A stretch of DNA of 64,000 nt from NCBI GenBank assembly GCA_001600875.1, contig BCLD01000016.1, positions 248,002-312,001 on the forward strand, in the 5' to 3' direction. Below, piece after piece: positions 1 through 13,087 of this stretch. Position 1 is the first letter of the stretch; each line of letters opens with the position of its first letter. Position numbers and translations under genes: made by a program. The notes beneath the pieces are model-generated. The model was not told where the DNA came from and did not search any database. It was given only the letters and a program-made list of their open reading frames with translations. The stretch is from Solicoccozyma terricola. Lineage: Eukaryota; Basidiomycota; Tremellomycetes; Filobasidiales; Piskurozymaceae.

Positions 1-1217
1 CATCGACCACCCCCATCCCAATCACCCTTCTCGAACAGGTCATTTACGAGAACTGCATCCGGGGGTATCATCTCAGGAGATGGTGGGAGATGGTATGGGA
101 AAGGAAGAGCGGATGTTGATTTGACATTGGCGACTAATTCTTTGAAAGAGTGAGTTTGGAGTTCGGAAAAATTGTGGTGGTAGTACATTGATGGAATTTT
201 CTTTCGCGTGACAAGGTTGCCGAGCGCGTTGTTCCAGGTTACTAATTTGGTGACTTTAAGTCTGAGTGAGTACCGATCCGTCTTAATATATCTGGAGATT
301 ACAACGAATACAACGGTTCTGCAGGACAAAATTTCCTCAAATCGCTACCAGCTGCTATCGGCGTATTGGAAAATCTCAAAGAGTTGAATGTCAGCGGGAA
401 TCAAATCGTGTGTTCCTTTTCCGGAGGGCCTTCGTGGTACACTCTCGCTTATGCTCCCCATCCCCTCATGCAGAAATTCTTCCCACCTGCCATCCTTGAT
501 CTCAATTTAGAGCAATTCTATTACACCGGCAACCCGTTAATCCCATGTCCACCGCACGTCGATAACAAGTCATTCCCATCCGGTCGTCTTCTCGGAGACC
601 TGGTGATCAATTCAACCGACGTCCCATCGTTACGCTCACTATGCATCTCTCAACTACTATCCACTCGTCTACCAGACGATTTACCGGCATTGTTATCCCG
701 TATCGATTGGGAACCAGTACCGGGTAGTAAAGACCCGCATGGTTTGAAAGACGCGGATTCATTACAACTTCAAATTCCATGTCTTCGAGACGAGGAATGT
801 CATCGTATTCTAGCATGTCTACGTTCGGCATATCACGCTTCGAACTCATCGAGAACCTCTGCGGATAGGATTCCGAATCCAGCTTTCTCTCCATCGACTG
901 GGAGGGTATTGGGGAAGACATCGATCGCCCCGCCGACGGACGACGCATCGATGAATCCATTCTATACCGCGTGTCCATCTCCTCATCATGTGGATGCTAA
1001 TCAACAGGGAGGCTTAAACAACCACGTTACACGGAGGATATACCTACATAAACCTGCAGAGGAGAGATTGGAGTGGGTAAAGGTCAAGGGCGCGGATTCT
1101 CTCGTCCCCATCAAATGGCAGGGATGTCAGCGAGGATGTCTTGATTTCCTAGAAAAGGCAGATGAGGCGGTGGAGGATGGATTCGATATCGATGTGGTAG
1201 CCGAGGGATGGGAATGA
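1..1217 (+). CDS. Leucine-rich-repeat protein, 3' part only
   Basis: The 5' end lies outside the window. I read three exons: 1 to about 147, about 215-266, and about 326-1217, joined at GTGAGT/AG introns. Joined across these introns, the reading frame gives two consecutive LRR units with the LxxLPxxLxxLxxLxxLxLxxN pattern (ELPSALFQVTNLVTLSL and then SLPAAIGVLENLKELNVSGN). This consistency is the evidence for the splice sites. Downstream are about 260 residues without repeats, rich in Pro and Cys, ending in a basic then acidic tail. LRR proteins are usually protein-interaction scaffolds, and nothing here identifies a partner. The gene converges on the RFA2 gene, with only about 80 bp between stop codons. 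I do not recognise a named orthologue. Confidence 0.7.
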
Positions 1218-1299
1218 AAAAAACTAGATGTCTCCTAGCAAAAAGTGTCATCATTACGAGTACAAGTTGTCACGACACGAGGAAAATGTACATCTCAGG

Positions 1300-2466
1300 C
1301 TAGACCATTTTGACGTGCTGTGAGGGGTGGTGGTCAAATACTGCGCAATCATATGGCACACGCATACTCCTCACCATTTCATCGATTGTCGTGTACAGCT
1401 GTCCTTCGGTGATGAGGTACTCGATTGCGTCCCTATTGAGCGGGGCATTGTCAGTCAATGTCACCCTCCGCCTATTCCATCACACTCACATGATCGCATC
1501 ACCATCACCACCGACTGCCCTCGCGATAGCAGCGACATGCGCTCCATCCTCATCAGGACAAACCGAGACATGTTGCAGGATCCTCTTGTGCGTGTCAGGG
1601 TACTCGGACCATTGATCTTGACCACCGCCACCACCTGCTCCGCCACCCATCGCGTAGTCGGACTGGTTGGCACCAGCGTGCTCGGCTTTAATGCCGGTCT
1701 GGGTAGGTCACGGATGTGAGTGTCCCGGTCAGGTGAGTGATTCCACGGGCTTTTTTTTTTCAACTCACAGCGGCCGTTGGATTACGGTACGTCAACGTCA
1801 CATACAACGACTCGAGCAAGTGGTAGAAGACTTCGTTGTGATCGGTGACCAGTCGGATGTTCTGCGCAGAAATGTGTCGTTTACCGTTGAAAGATTTAAT
1901 TTGACCCATGACAGAGACGTAGACATCTTGTCTGTGGGAGTCAGGACGGTGGTCAGGATGGATTCACAGGACAATATAACAAGAGTCACGCACTCTATTC
2001 CATCAGTCTTCCCACTCCCATCATCAGACGTATCTAGCCAAACTCGCGCATCAATCCCACCTGTTCCATCTTCCAGGCTGTAGCTGACGTTGGTTGCAGA
2101 GGTAGAGATGTTTCGAACGACGGCAACGATGGAGACCTAGCGGCGATTGAGACTGTCTTTGTCAGTGCAAGGTTTAATCCTTCCAGCCTATGCCCACTCA
2201 CGCTCCCCAGGTCCACCCCTTCAATCGCAAAGTCGGCGTCTGGATGAGGTTGAGCGGCTTGGAGGATCTGAACGATGGTGACTGGTCGAAGAGTCGAGTT
2301 GCCGCCTTTAGCCTGTTTCATGGGTGGGTCAGCTCGATTGCTCTGCGGAATGCGATGTGCGCTGAAGCGCTGAACGCACCTTGGAGCCACCTGGAGAGCC
2401 TTGACTACCTGCACCACCGTACGGACTGGCGTTGAAACCACCTTGATCGTAGTATGGGTTGGCCAT
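1300..2466 (-). CDS. RFA2: Replication protein A 32 kDa subunit (RPA2/RFA2)
   Basis: This is the middle subunit of the RPA trimer, which coats single-stranded DNA in replication, repair and checkpoint signalling. The start at 2466 gives an N-terminus rich in Gly, Ser, Tyr and Gln (MANPYYDQGGFNASPYGG), typical of the phosphorylated RPA32 tail. Next come the family signature STLRPVTIVQIL, then OB-fold strands (VAVVRNISTSATNVSY, and later DVYVSVMGQIKSFNGKRHIS). The C-terminus has the winged-helix pattern IEYLITEGQLYTTIDE. At least five short introns split the gene. The OB-fold pieces lie in different frames, so exon edges come from conserved motifs and GT/AG sites. Length after splicing is near the usual 270-290 residues. 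It sits head to tail with the KDM5 gene on the same strand and converges on the LRR gene. Confidence 0.85.
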
Positions 2467-2611
2467 GATGGGATGGTGATGGTATGGTAATGGGGATGGT
2501 AAGGGGGATGCCATCGACCAACAGTGCTTCAACTTGAAACGCGTCGAAACATGATTCCGGGCTTATTACGCGTCACAACATTTTTGGTCTTGGGTCCTGT
2601 TTATTTTACAA

Positions 2612-5600
2612 CTATCGACCTATGGGATCGTATGCTCCGGATGTGGGTCTCTTTACGCTCTCCTCTGCAGGAGGCCGTGCTGGGAACGGGTCTCCCGCAC
2701 CTGTCCTCCCCCTCTCACCAACACTCGATGGGTGCTCAGCAGCCGTGGCGACCTTGGGCGAGCCTTGCTTGCCATCCTTGGATGAAGGGGTCGCCGACCC
2801 ACCACGGAATGGAGGGATCACCATATCCTTGGTGACGGCAGAGTAGGTGTGTGGACGGTATGGAGGCTGTGAGAGGGCCGGAGAGGGTGGGGGGAGACGA
2901 CTGTATGTTGGGGAATGTGGGAAAAGACCGGGACTGTCGATCACGCGATGCGCCGTCGTCGTCGTCGAGGACGGTCGTGGCGGCGGCAGTGCAATCGGGG
3001 CCAGTCGATTCGGATGGAGTGGAATCGGTGGCCTGTTCGGATTCGGTGGTCTGCCTCGGGTGTTTGTAGGTCCGAAATGGTGTTGCGAGACGGCTGGTTG
3101 TGGCGGCTGAAGAGCAGAAGCCGGTCGAGGTGCATGACGCTGCTCGATCGGAGCCAGTTGAACCCCCTCGAGCGATGATCCTGGTAAAGCATTCGATGCC
3201 ACACGATGGTTACCGACGTGGATGCTGGGCTGTGCGGTTTGCTCGGAATGTCGATGAGGTAGATCCAAGTCAGGTAGATGAGGGATACTAGGACGGGTGG
3301 CAGCTGCAGCAGCAGCAGCAGTCGATGGCGGCGGCGGCGGAGGCGGCGGCGGCAGCCTTCGTGGCATGTCCGCCGTTCGAGGCATCGTAGGCTGTGGCGG
3401 AATCGAAGGTGGTGGGCGATGAATGGAAGGAGGACCTGGTCGACTGGCCGGCCCATTCTCCCTGGGGTCAACCGCAAGTAGAGCCGCTTGTTGTGCCTTC
3501 CATGCCAGTCGCCTCGCATCCTCTTCGCTCAGACCAGGAATAAAGGCTTTGACCTCGAGTAGGATATCGTCGGCACGGATGGGTAATGCGGAGATTCCCG
3601 TAACAGCCTTGTTGCAAATCCTATACGTCTCGTGGCGATCGATGAAAATGTTGGTGCCAATGTGGTCTGTAGAACGATCATCAGCCACGGGCCTCGGGAT
3701 CATGTACACTACAACCGCTACTCACTCGAGAACTGAGCCGTCACGCCCGCATAAGGATACCGCTCTCCCGCCTCGAATGCACAGCAGGGACACTGCCATG
3801 GCTTGGCATCTGCGCCCAAAGCCTCTGTCGGGGCATGCACACAAGACGCGTGATACGAATGTTCGCACTTTGAGCACCTAACCTGGATGATCGAATCGGC
3901 AGGTGGTTGGCCGCAAACGCAATTCACCACTTCCTTGCCTCCCTCCCGGGCCGCCCAGACGAATTTGGGAGGGCGTGGACCAGCTTTGACCACGGCAAGG
4001 AGGCTGTCCGGCTGGATATCGTATTTGATGACGGTGCGAAGGCGTGCAAACAGCGCATCGTAAAGGTCGAGGGGAGGGTGCCCATCACGATGAACAATCA
4101 CATCGAGTGGCAAGCTCTTCAACTTTTTCAGCCAATGTCGCATGAATATTCGATCCGTACACAACTCCACCTTGCTGATCGGGTTGAAATCTTTGAGGAC
4201 GAGGGCGGCCGCTCGGTTTATCATCGTCAGCAGGTCCCGAGCGAATTCCCGTTCAGGAAAGGAGAATTTGAATTGCCAGCGGGGATCCAGCAACGTGCAC
4301 AAGGCATCCGCAGACGGCTTGATGACGCGCGGGCCCGACTTGTCCTTGCTTCGGCAGAACAGACACTTCCATCGCTTACTGTTGCTAACCTCATCGAGGG
4401 TGATCTCAAGGCACTTTGGGTGGTAAAGTTCGAAGCATTTGCGGCATTTCAACATCGTTCCCGAGGGTTGTCGGCGGCACAAGCAGGAAAATGTGATGTT
4501 AAGCGAGTGGTTATCTTTACCCAGGAGCTCCAGGTTCGTTTGCGTCGGATCTGTTGGTTCCTCGTCGCCTGGTGCAAGCAAACGACTGACATCTTCGAGC
4601 ATGTCGGCGAGGGTCCCTTGAACATTGGTACGGGTCTGCAGAGCACGCGCGGCTTCTTGAAGCCATCGATCGTACGTAGTCAGCTCTTGATTCAGCTCCT
4701 TTAGCTCGGGGATGATGACGCCATGCGCTCTGATCTCGGCGGATTTGAGAACGCGACGCGCAAAGTCCATGGTACCACGCTTTGCGTCACCGGAGAGTGC
4801 GAGTTGAGTCCTGCTGGATTGTTGGGCCCCAAGAGCTCGCATTCGAATCTGCTTGATCCGCACTTGCATTTCGCCATCCACCGGTACCTCGGCGTTCTCT
4901 TCCAGCAAGCTGTCCAGCTCAGAAAGTGTCACGGAAGGGCCGTAATGGGAGTCTGGGCTGCAGGCCGCGATGACGATACTAGCACGATGATGCCAGTCTT
5001 CGCCCCTCTCTCGCTTGCCTTGCAGATTGACATAAAACTCGTGCGTAGGCGGAACCCCACACTCTTTGGCTTGTTCGAGGTAGTCAATGACGTGTTGTAG
5101 TTCCAAAAAGTGCTCATCGAGTTCATTCATATCGGCGAGCCATTTCAGACGGCCAAGGAGGAGCTGTAGACGAGGCAGTTCCGGAAGGTCGACATTCAGA
5201 GACGTGCCCTGAATGTACACCGCCTCGCAGTCAGCGAGTCTGACGTCCGGGTTGGCCAGGACCGCCTTGGCCTCGTCTTGAAACTCTCGGCAGGATGTGA
5301 TCAGCTGGCGGACTCGAGAGAATTCCGGAGCATCAAAGCCCAGTCGCTCGCCCGCTCGTAGGATATCCTCAATGTCTTGCACTTTGCGTCCTCTGTCCTC
5401 TGTATCGTCCTGTCCCTCCATGGTCTCGTCGCCGTCGACATCCCTTCCGCGCCGTCCTCTGCCACGCGCATGCAATCTCTTGGTAAATAGGCTGGCGGCG
5501 AGATCCACCCACGCGTTGGCTTGGGCGACGAACGGCCTGAGGGCCAGTAGCTCAGGGATAGGATAGTTGATCTTCTCTCCGTCTGCAAGAATAGACCTCA

Positions 5601-8600
5601 ACGACTTTAGCGCCGGTCGTGGCGACTCCTCGAGCAGCTTCTGGAATCGTTGCCGCCAAAATGTCGGTGCCATTGCTCTTTCCGAGACTTGTCGTAAAAT
5701 GTCCTCCAGCTGATGATCTGATAGTCTGTTGCGGAGAATGCGCGTGGCAGGTTCGCATCTGCAAAGATACGTGAGATGTTCGTGGCACGTCACGGACTTG
5801 GTGCATTGGCAGGTGATCTGTGACAGGTAGCAGTAGGTTTTGCAGTGCTTGCAGATGTACTGGTCCTCTGACTTGTCCCCGTCGCTGATTACCTCGCTGA
5901 GCTGAGGCCATCTCGATCTCGTGCCGATGCGAAGGAGCTGCTCGCGTCTGACCATGGCTTCGACGCTGTCTTGTAGCCACGCCGCAGTTTGGATCGATTG
6001 TGAGTGGTGAGCGATCGTAACGACTAGCTCTTCATGTGAGAATACAGGCGGTTTGAGGTGCTTTTGATATCGCTTGATACATTCGTAGCCATAGGGGAGC
6101 CAGTCGGGGAGGGCGAAGTTGACTGCCTCGTTGTAGTTGAGGCCGTGGTTGAAACCACAATGGTAGGCCTTGGGGAAGGTAATGACGAATTCGCCTGGTC
6201 GCTGATTGCAGACCGACACTCCTACGCCAGCCTGTTTGAGTCTTCCCGGATTCATCATCGTGACGAGCTGGAAAAGGAGAGAGGGCTGCTGCTCGAAAAG
6301 CTCGGGCGCCTCGCTTTTGATGGCTGATTCAAACTTTTCAGCGTCACTGCCAGGGATCCCGTACCACGTCTTTGTGTCTCCCCAGTACACTGTGAGGAGA
6401 TGAGGTTGAGTGTCGGCTGGAGGGTGGTGACACAAAGTGCCTGTCAAACTTACTGTAATTGACGCTATAGGTGTAGTGATCTTCGTTGTGCCAACAAAAG
6501 GCTGCGAACAGCATGCCAATGTAGGTCCACGGCACAGTCATCCCTGAGATGTCTGATTTGATGTATCGGAGGAGACTGTGAGGAGGGGGCAAGTCAGTAG
6601 TGCCACTAGCCTCCCTCTAGGCACACACTCACGATTTGGACAGGATTGGCATATTATTCAGATTCCAGGGGTCCTTGGACTTTGGCTCGAGAGGATGCGT
6701 TTCCAGAGTCGGCGCACCGCTCCCATGGGTCGTCGAGTGAACGTCTGCCCCGTATTCCACCTCCACGGTCTCATCCTGCGCTTCCACAAGTCGCCAAAAC
6801 TCCTTTTCCAAGTCGTGTTCAGAGACTTCCAGGTCACCGATTCGCTGGGTGACTCCGTTTGGTTCCGTCGAGTTGGCCACCTTGTCGATTTGCGGAGCTG
6901 CTGGGTCCAGTGGACCCGGCTTGTTGCGGCGTGGTGGGTGCTTGGCGAACCAGTCCGTTCGGAAGCTGTTTGCGCGTTGCTGGAATGAGAAGATGGAATG
7001 TTCCTCGCCTTCGTCAAAGCCAAAGTCATTGCCCGTACCCAACAAGCATTCGGCGCAGAACCATTCGTCGTTATCGGGAACAGTGGATAGGGGGGGATCC
7101 AAGCAGTAAATGTGGAAGCCCCGGTCGCATTCGTCGCAAAGAAGGATCTTCCGAGCGTTTTTACTGTCCAAGCAGATCTCGCAAGCCTGTGAGGGATTTG
7201 TTAGGAGGGGGTGTGTGTGTGTAGTATTTCGAGAGGGGATACTCACATCGCCCTTTTCAAATGGCATGGCCCTTTCCGACGTTTGAAAAGCACGCTTCGC
7301 TGGTGGTGTGCTCGGAGGATCACCTCTCCCAGTCTCTGCAACTCGCTTCCTCTTCATTCCGGGAGGACCGGCGGCGGCGGCGGCGGCGGCGGCGGCGACC
7401 GCGGTGATTGGCACCTTGTCCCCAGTGTCAAAATCCTGAGGACTATCCACGAGACCCACGCCGATGTCTGCTTCGCTGATAGAGGTTGACATGCCCGCGG
7501 GTACTTCGGCATCCGTTGGACCGAGCGGATTCACCGAGAGCACCAACGGTGCTGATTCTACAGATCTTCCGCGAGCCAATCGAGTCGCCGAATCGACGTC
7601 ACTGGACGCTGCTCGAGAGTCTTGGATAGCGGTGTCCGCGTCCTCTCCACCAGTTGGGATGGTCGACCCGGACCGCCTGCGAGTACGTTTCGCAGGTGTT
7701 TCCTCGACCTTGGGGCTCTTGCTTCCCGGGAGCGTGGTCGCCAACTTGTTGTTTCCAGTGGTGGGAGACTCTGGAGCCTCGCGCACACCCTCAGATGAAC
7801 TGCTCTCCTTTTTGAATGCTGGCGAGTGAGTCTTGACGTGATGTTGAAAGTCCTCGAACGGCTGGATGATTCGCGAGTATGCCGTCTTGCACTGATGAGC
7901 TTGTACGGCGGTGAAGCCGATGTTTCGAGCGACTTCCCCCCACTTTTTCTCGCGGGTGATCTGGCGGGGCAAAAGAAAAGGTTGACTCTTTCGTGTTCCA
8001 CCACCACGCTAGATCCACCACTTACCTTGTCCGCCGATCCAATCTTCGTCACAGCCTTTCTCAGCGCCCATACGTCTAGCGGCTGGCGATCGATGATCGG
8101 TATCGTTACATTCGGGTTCCCTTGCTGGGAGTGGAACATCTGAAGTTGTTGAAGAAAATTGATTTTGGCTCGGGATGACGCTTCGAGGGAGTTGAGTCGT
8201 TGAAGGCGGGTGCGGAAACGGAATGTCTTGGGGTTGCGGTGAAAAGGTCAGTATGTTTGAGTTGGGATCCTATGGTCCGCCACTCCAACCATCAAAACCT
8301 ACCTGCGAATCCAAGACGAAAGGCATCTTCCATCCCTCTGGCGGGACGATTTTACACATTCCGTAATTCTGGGCACCACCTTGTGCACCGATTTTTTTAA
8401 CATACTCCATCGGGTCTGCAAACTCTTCCTCGGTCGGGTAAAACGTCGGACACTCTTCGAGACCAAACATGCGAGGTTGTGTGCGTGGTGGTGGGTAACG
8501 AGGGGCGGTGGTGCGTACGGTATTGAGATCAAGCGCTGGAGCTAGTTGCAAATTCTGCGCTTTGATGATCGGGTTGTTGCTTGGTCGACCTGGGACGGGT

Positions 8601-9484
8601 GTGGATTGAGGTACAGGGGACGTGGATGTCGAAGAGCTTGGTACAGGTACAAGCCCAGACGTACCAATCTTGCTAGATCCTGAAGCGAGTGCGCTTGGCG
8701 TCTCTGGAAATGCATTATTGGATGACGACGACGTATCCAAACGACCGATCGCTTCGACTTTGCTTTTCCTTTGTGCTTTGATTGCAGCGGTAGGAACACC
8801 TGCCATCACCGACCCACCCAACAACGACCCTCCATACTCGTCGTTGGATTGTTTTGGATAATCAAGACATGTCACGAAAGATTGCGTGGAGCGTGGTCGA
8901 TCGCGTGCGACAACAGCCATACGACCTCCGTTCTTGTGGCTGCGCTTGGTAATACCAGTAGGTTTGGAAGAGCCGGCCATACGACCTCCTTGCATGAATG
9001 TTTTGCTAGCGCGACGTTCGATAGCGATCGGGTGGATGGAGGTGGGTGGTGGATCCGATTCGGTCATGTTGGTTGCCCTACGAGTCAGCCTTCCACGATG
9101 TTGCAGTGGTGTTGGCGCCGATGGGATGAGTGTAGACAATGTCGTGGTCGCTGCTGCCGCTGCTGCCGCCGCCGCCGCAGGAACTTTCAGCTTTACAGGT
9201 GGGGTTCGAGTGCCCTCGACTGAAGGCGTGGCGGATTGAAGACGTTCACCGGATCGGCCATCGTCCTGCGATCCACCTCGATCCTGCTCAAACCCACCAC
9301 CCGTCCGCGGGGTTGACGGTGTAGTACCCTGTCCCACTCCTGGTCCTAGACTAGATGGTCGAACACCAAGTCGAAGCATGATCGGCGTGCGTACATGAGC
9401 TGTGGCGGCGATTTCTGCGGTTGGTGAGGGTGCTGCTGAGGATGTCGACGTCGGGTTCGGTGTTGATGGTCGTTCGGATGACAT
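2612..9484 (-). CDS. KDM5: KDM5/JARID1-type histone H3K4 demethylase (JmjN-ARID-PHD-JmjC-C5HC2-PHD-PHD)
   Basis: Predicted Fe(II)/2-oxoglutarate demethylase acting on methylated H3K4 in the nucleus. Seven exons (about 9484-8303, 8226-8026, 7960-7247, 7186-6633, 6575-6454, 6389-3726, 3666-2612) join in phase to about 2163 residues. Domain order: low-complexity N-terminus; JmjN near residue 345 ([18 protein letters not shown]); ARID across exons 2-3 (about 395-500); PHD1 near 700 ([20 protein letters not shown]); JmjC about 885-1060; a C5HC2 zinc finger near 1105; PLU-1-like helical region; PHD2 near 1560; PHD3 near 1750. Iron ligands look intact: the His and Glu of [14 protein letters not shown] and the His of [10 protein letters not shown]. 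This order is specific to KDM5/Lid2. The last exon encodes an unusual 350-residue tail rich in Pro and Ala. A long C run on the sense strand lies just upstream of the ATG. Confidence 0.93.
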
Positions 9485-9512
9485 ACTGGCCGGGAAGACC
9501 GCAGGCTATATG

Positions 9513-9540
9513 AGGGGGGGGGGGGGGGGGGGGGGGGGGG
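9513..9540. repeat. 28-nt G homopolymer
   Basis: An uninterrupted G run about 30 bp upstream of the KDM5 start codon. It is a C run on the coding strand of that gene, so it probably lies in its 5' leader or promoter. Exact length is uncertain because homopolymers assemble poorly. Confidence 0.9.
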
Positions 9541-11244
9541 TTGAGGGAATAACGTCGGGTGACTGGATTGGAAAGGGGAGGTGCGGAGGCGTGTGTAGGG
9601 CAGTGGGTGGGTGGGTTATGAGATTTGACCCTTTTCGCCTGCGGTCCGAATGAAACTGTTGTCCGTCCCCTGTGTTAGGCCTTGGCAGGCTGTTTGTCGA
9701 GGATGTATACACGAAGCAAACCAAGTACGTCTGCGCACTTGCGTCGAATCCCACAGCGGCAGTATCGTAGCACCAGCCCGTCTACAGTGCTCTTACCGGC
9801 GATTTCGTTTTATGTCCTTGGTTGATTTTCCCCTGCGTAGCTCGGACAAAGATCCGCCGACGTACGAGGCGTTCCAGGAGGTCTGCGTCACGGTGTTTGG
9901 AAAAAAAAAAGGCAGAACTGGATTCCCTTCTTCGGTGAGTCGGGTGTATGGGCCCCGTGCTAGAGATTGTTATGTGGCTACGTGCGATCCTGCAGATGAT
10001 ACCTTGAATGGTCCTCCTTCCTGCGTCCAACTGGGCCGAAACACTTGAATGCGGCTGTCACCGCCCGCGCTTCAGCGATTTGCAGCGGAGAGAGAGAGGT
10101 AATCCAGCGAAGGGAAGAGGGGGGCGGGGGGAAGGCGGGGGGGATCGATTACAACGAGAGCCTGGTTGTGAGGTACGGCCAATGCCACACACCGGGTGCC
10201 TGTTGCCAGTGGTTGAAATGGATATCTCAGATGGGCATGGACAGGATGGATGTACACCATCTCCCAAGCCCAAGAGGCAACACATGGAATAAGGAACGCG
10301 CTTCTTCGTGGTGACAAGTGAACACCCGGACCAGATGACGAAATCCACATCCGTACGGACAGGGGGGTCAGGGAGGGGGGGCGGATGGAGTGAGGAAAGT
10401 GAGACCTATACGGTCCGACCAGATCAGGCAGCGTTGGTTGGAGCACAGGCTTCATATATGAGATCCCATCGGTACGTCATTCAAACAAGTTCTCAACGCC
10501 AGCGGCGTTGAAGGGATTGGGAATATGGGTGAATATCACCTGACAGTCTCCCAGTCGTACTATCGTTTTCTCCTTATTCTACCTGCGACCCATATTACAC
10601 TCGCAAACGACAGGGAAAGGTACGTCGTTGCAATGCGATTGTTTGATGTTTGAGGACGAGGCTGCAGCACGATCTACGACACCGCGCTTTGCCACTGTCG
10701 TCAATTATCTCTACGTCTGACAAAAATCCGAGGTGGTACTTGTCCCTACTCCGTACCGACCTCATTTGATGCATCATTTTTTAACTTTTTTCGGCTGCTG
10801 GAACAGCTTCCGCATTACAATGCGCTGCACCGCTAATCGACCATGGGGCTATATCCCGTAGACAAGACCTATACGCAAGATCCGAATGAATGACGGATGT
10901 TATAGGCATGAGAGATTTGCATCTTCGCTGTAAGGAATAGATATTCAACTAGCTGAATGATGCGGCGTAAAAATCCGGAGGGAATAGCGACTCTGATCAA
11001 TTGATGTACTGCATGATTCCAGTCTCAATGTCCAACGATCGACTGCCCTAAACAAGGTGATGCGGGTTTTTGGCAGACGCACGGAGTGGTCCGAGTAGAG
11101 TGTAGTGGGGTGATGACCACCGACCGCCACCACTTACCCCCATCTGGATTCCGCGGATTGTAATTTCCCCTTACAACCACGCGAACGCGACTCTCTGTCA
11201 CCACCACGTCCGCTCAACGACATACTGCACCTCAACCCACAACC
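9541..11244. other. Intergenic region with no supported gene
   Basis: About 1.7 kb between the divergent KDM5 and TBCB genes. Several ORFs of 60-130 codons overlap on both strands, but none shows a recognisable domain or a convincing splice pattern. There is a G-rich patch around 10110-10150 and a short A run at 9900-9910. I see no tRNA or snRNA. Shared promoters are expected here. Confidence 0.5.
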
Positions 11245-12307
11245 ATGTCCACCACTATATTCGTCTCATCACCCGACACCTATGGAGAACGTCGAATCGA
11301 CCTCCACTGGACATTAGAATACTTCAAAGCTCGTCTCGAGCAGATAACCGGTATTCCATCATCATTACAGTCTCTCACGGTTTTTCATTCCGTGGATGAC
11401 TATGAGAGGTTTAAATCGAACGGATCGGGGGAAGGGATGGGTATTGGAAGTGAGAATGATTTGAAGACTTTGATGGAGTTGGGAATCGTTGAGATGTGTC
11501 TAGTACGAGTGAGTTGCTTCTCTCCCATCCGTGGACGTGTCGAACGTTCACGAGCTGACGACTCGTTTCTCTATCCTTTCCCCCCCACTATCAGATCACC
11601 AACACCTCCAACCCAGTCTCCTCCACTACCGACAACAACGGCGGCGGCGAATTCACCGACCTCTCCTCTGTTCAGAAATACGAACTCACATTCGACGAAT
11701 ACGAGAAACGTCCTGATACCGTATTAGCTACTCTGAAAGCGCGTGGATTAGGACGATATGCTCCTCCTCCTCCCGTCGAAGAGAAGAAGGACCAATTTGC
11801 ACGGAAAGAGGATCAAGTTGTTGGAGCTAGATGTCTTGTTCTTCCTCCGTCATCATCATCATCACATCATCCTACCAACCCACTTCCATCCGGATTCATT
11901 GGAACTCCAATGCTTTCTCTTCCTCCGCCGATACCTACATCCTCCTCCTCCTCCCCCTCCACCACATCCTCTATTCCGTCATACGATCACCTAGAACGAA
12001 GAGGGACGATTAGGTTTGTCGGAGCCGTGGAATTCGGAGATGGTGGTGGCGATTGGATAGGAGTAGAATTGGATGAACCGACGGGGAAGAATGATGGGAG
12101 GTGAGAAACATTGGGCACAATCTGCTGGTGCAACCCCTATCCGATCGAGAGATGCTGATTTCCTTTTCCCTCTCTGACAGTGTGGCGGGACATGTGTATT
12201 TCTCATGTCCTGCGAAACGAGGTATCTTTGTCCGTCCAGAACGCGTGCAGGTAGGTGATTACGAGGAGGTTGATGAGTTTGCTAGTGATAACGAAGAGGA
12301 GATATGA
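11245..12307 (+). CDS. TBCB: Tubulin-folding cofactor B (UBL plus CAP-Gly)
   Basis: Chaperone that handles alpha-tubulin after the chaperonin and, with cofactor E, takes part in tubulin heterodimer assembly and disassembly; yeast Alf1 is the counterpart. Three exons (11245-11508, 11595-12100, 12181-12307) join in phase to 298 residues. The N-terminal ubiquitin-like domain begins IFVSSPDTYGERRIDLHWT. It is followed by the linker YELTFDEYEKRPDTVLATLK, which is typical of cofactor B. The C-terminus is a CAP-Gly domain with RGTIRFVGAVEFGDGGGDWI, GVELDEPTGKNDGSVAG and FSCPAKRGIFVRPERV. A Ser/Pro/His-rich insert of about 50 residues sits just before CAP-Gly. The final acidic tail ends EEEI rather than the usual EE(I/V)-aromatic motif. 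Confidence 0.93.
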
Positions 12308-13087
12308 GAACGTTCGGAGATGAGGTAGATGATGAAGGGTTTGGGTAGATTAATTGGGATGAGAGTCGTTGGAAACGACAAATGACAATAATGACACGAT
12401 GAACATGTTTTCAGATGACATAGCACTCCTCCGTGGATTTCCTCATCGTCTCGCTTCAACAACTCGTCTTTAGTTCCAAGAGATAGCTTTTGGAATTACA
12501 AGACGAGTCCGTCCACGGAACTCAGACAGTAGTTCGTTCACAGTCAGGTGCATCACAACAAAATAGGCGAAGTTGACCAACGAGGCGCGGATCAGATGGA
12601 CCCGGCTTACTAATCCGTCCCCCCATGTTCACCCGCGCAGCTGCCAGTGCGGAGTCGAAGACGAAGGTGTATAATTGGGCAGACATGATAGTAGCGTACT
12701 GCAGCGTTGTGGGAGCGGCTGATGGTGGGAAGATGGTCAGCAATGATGGTTGAACTCAATCCATACGGACGCCGCCCAGACTCGACTTTCATCTTGTCAT
12801 GATGCCTCCTGACCTCGTAGCCTAGACCCTCCGCGAAGCGAGGGTTGGGACAGTAGCTTCCACAGCTCCCTAGGCGAAGCCTTATGATTAGGCGAACTCC
12901 CAAAGGTAACGGCCGGTGAGTTTCTTCGCACCCAGATTCCTTCAATCTTGGTAACAACGAGCTGTGAATGAACCCAGAGCGTAGTAAGGGTGGTACAGGA
13001 GCTCCCAGAGGTAGGTAGGGATCGAACTGTTCAGGGAAGGCGAGACGATGGAAAAAGCTGAAAAGTACAAAAAGTATCAAAAATAAT
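12308..13087. other. Intergenic region between TBCB and tRNA-Met
   Basis: It contains the presumed TBCB 3' UTR. A minus-strand open frame of 161 codons (12610-13095) runs through it, but it overlaps the tRNA and has no recognisable domain. The short palindrome ccgcgaagcgagg near 12830 resembles motifs in the GFA-gene intron. Nothing else is supported. Confidence 0.4.

Noticed and set aside
3907..4704. Plus-strand 265-codon ORF
   Set aside because: It is exactly antisense to KDM5 exon 6, where all conserved PHD and PLU-1 motifs lie on the minus strand.
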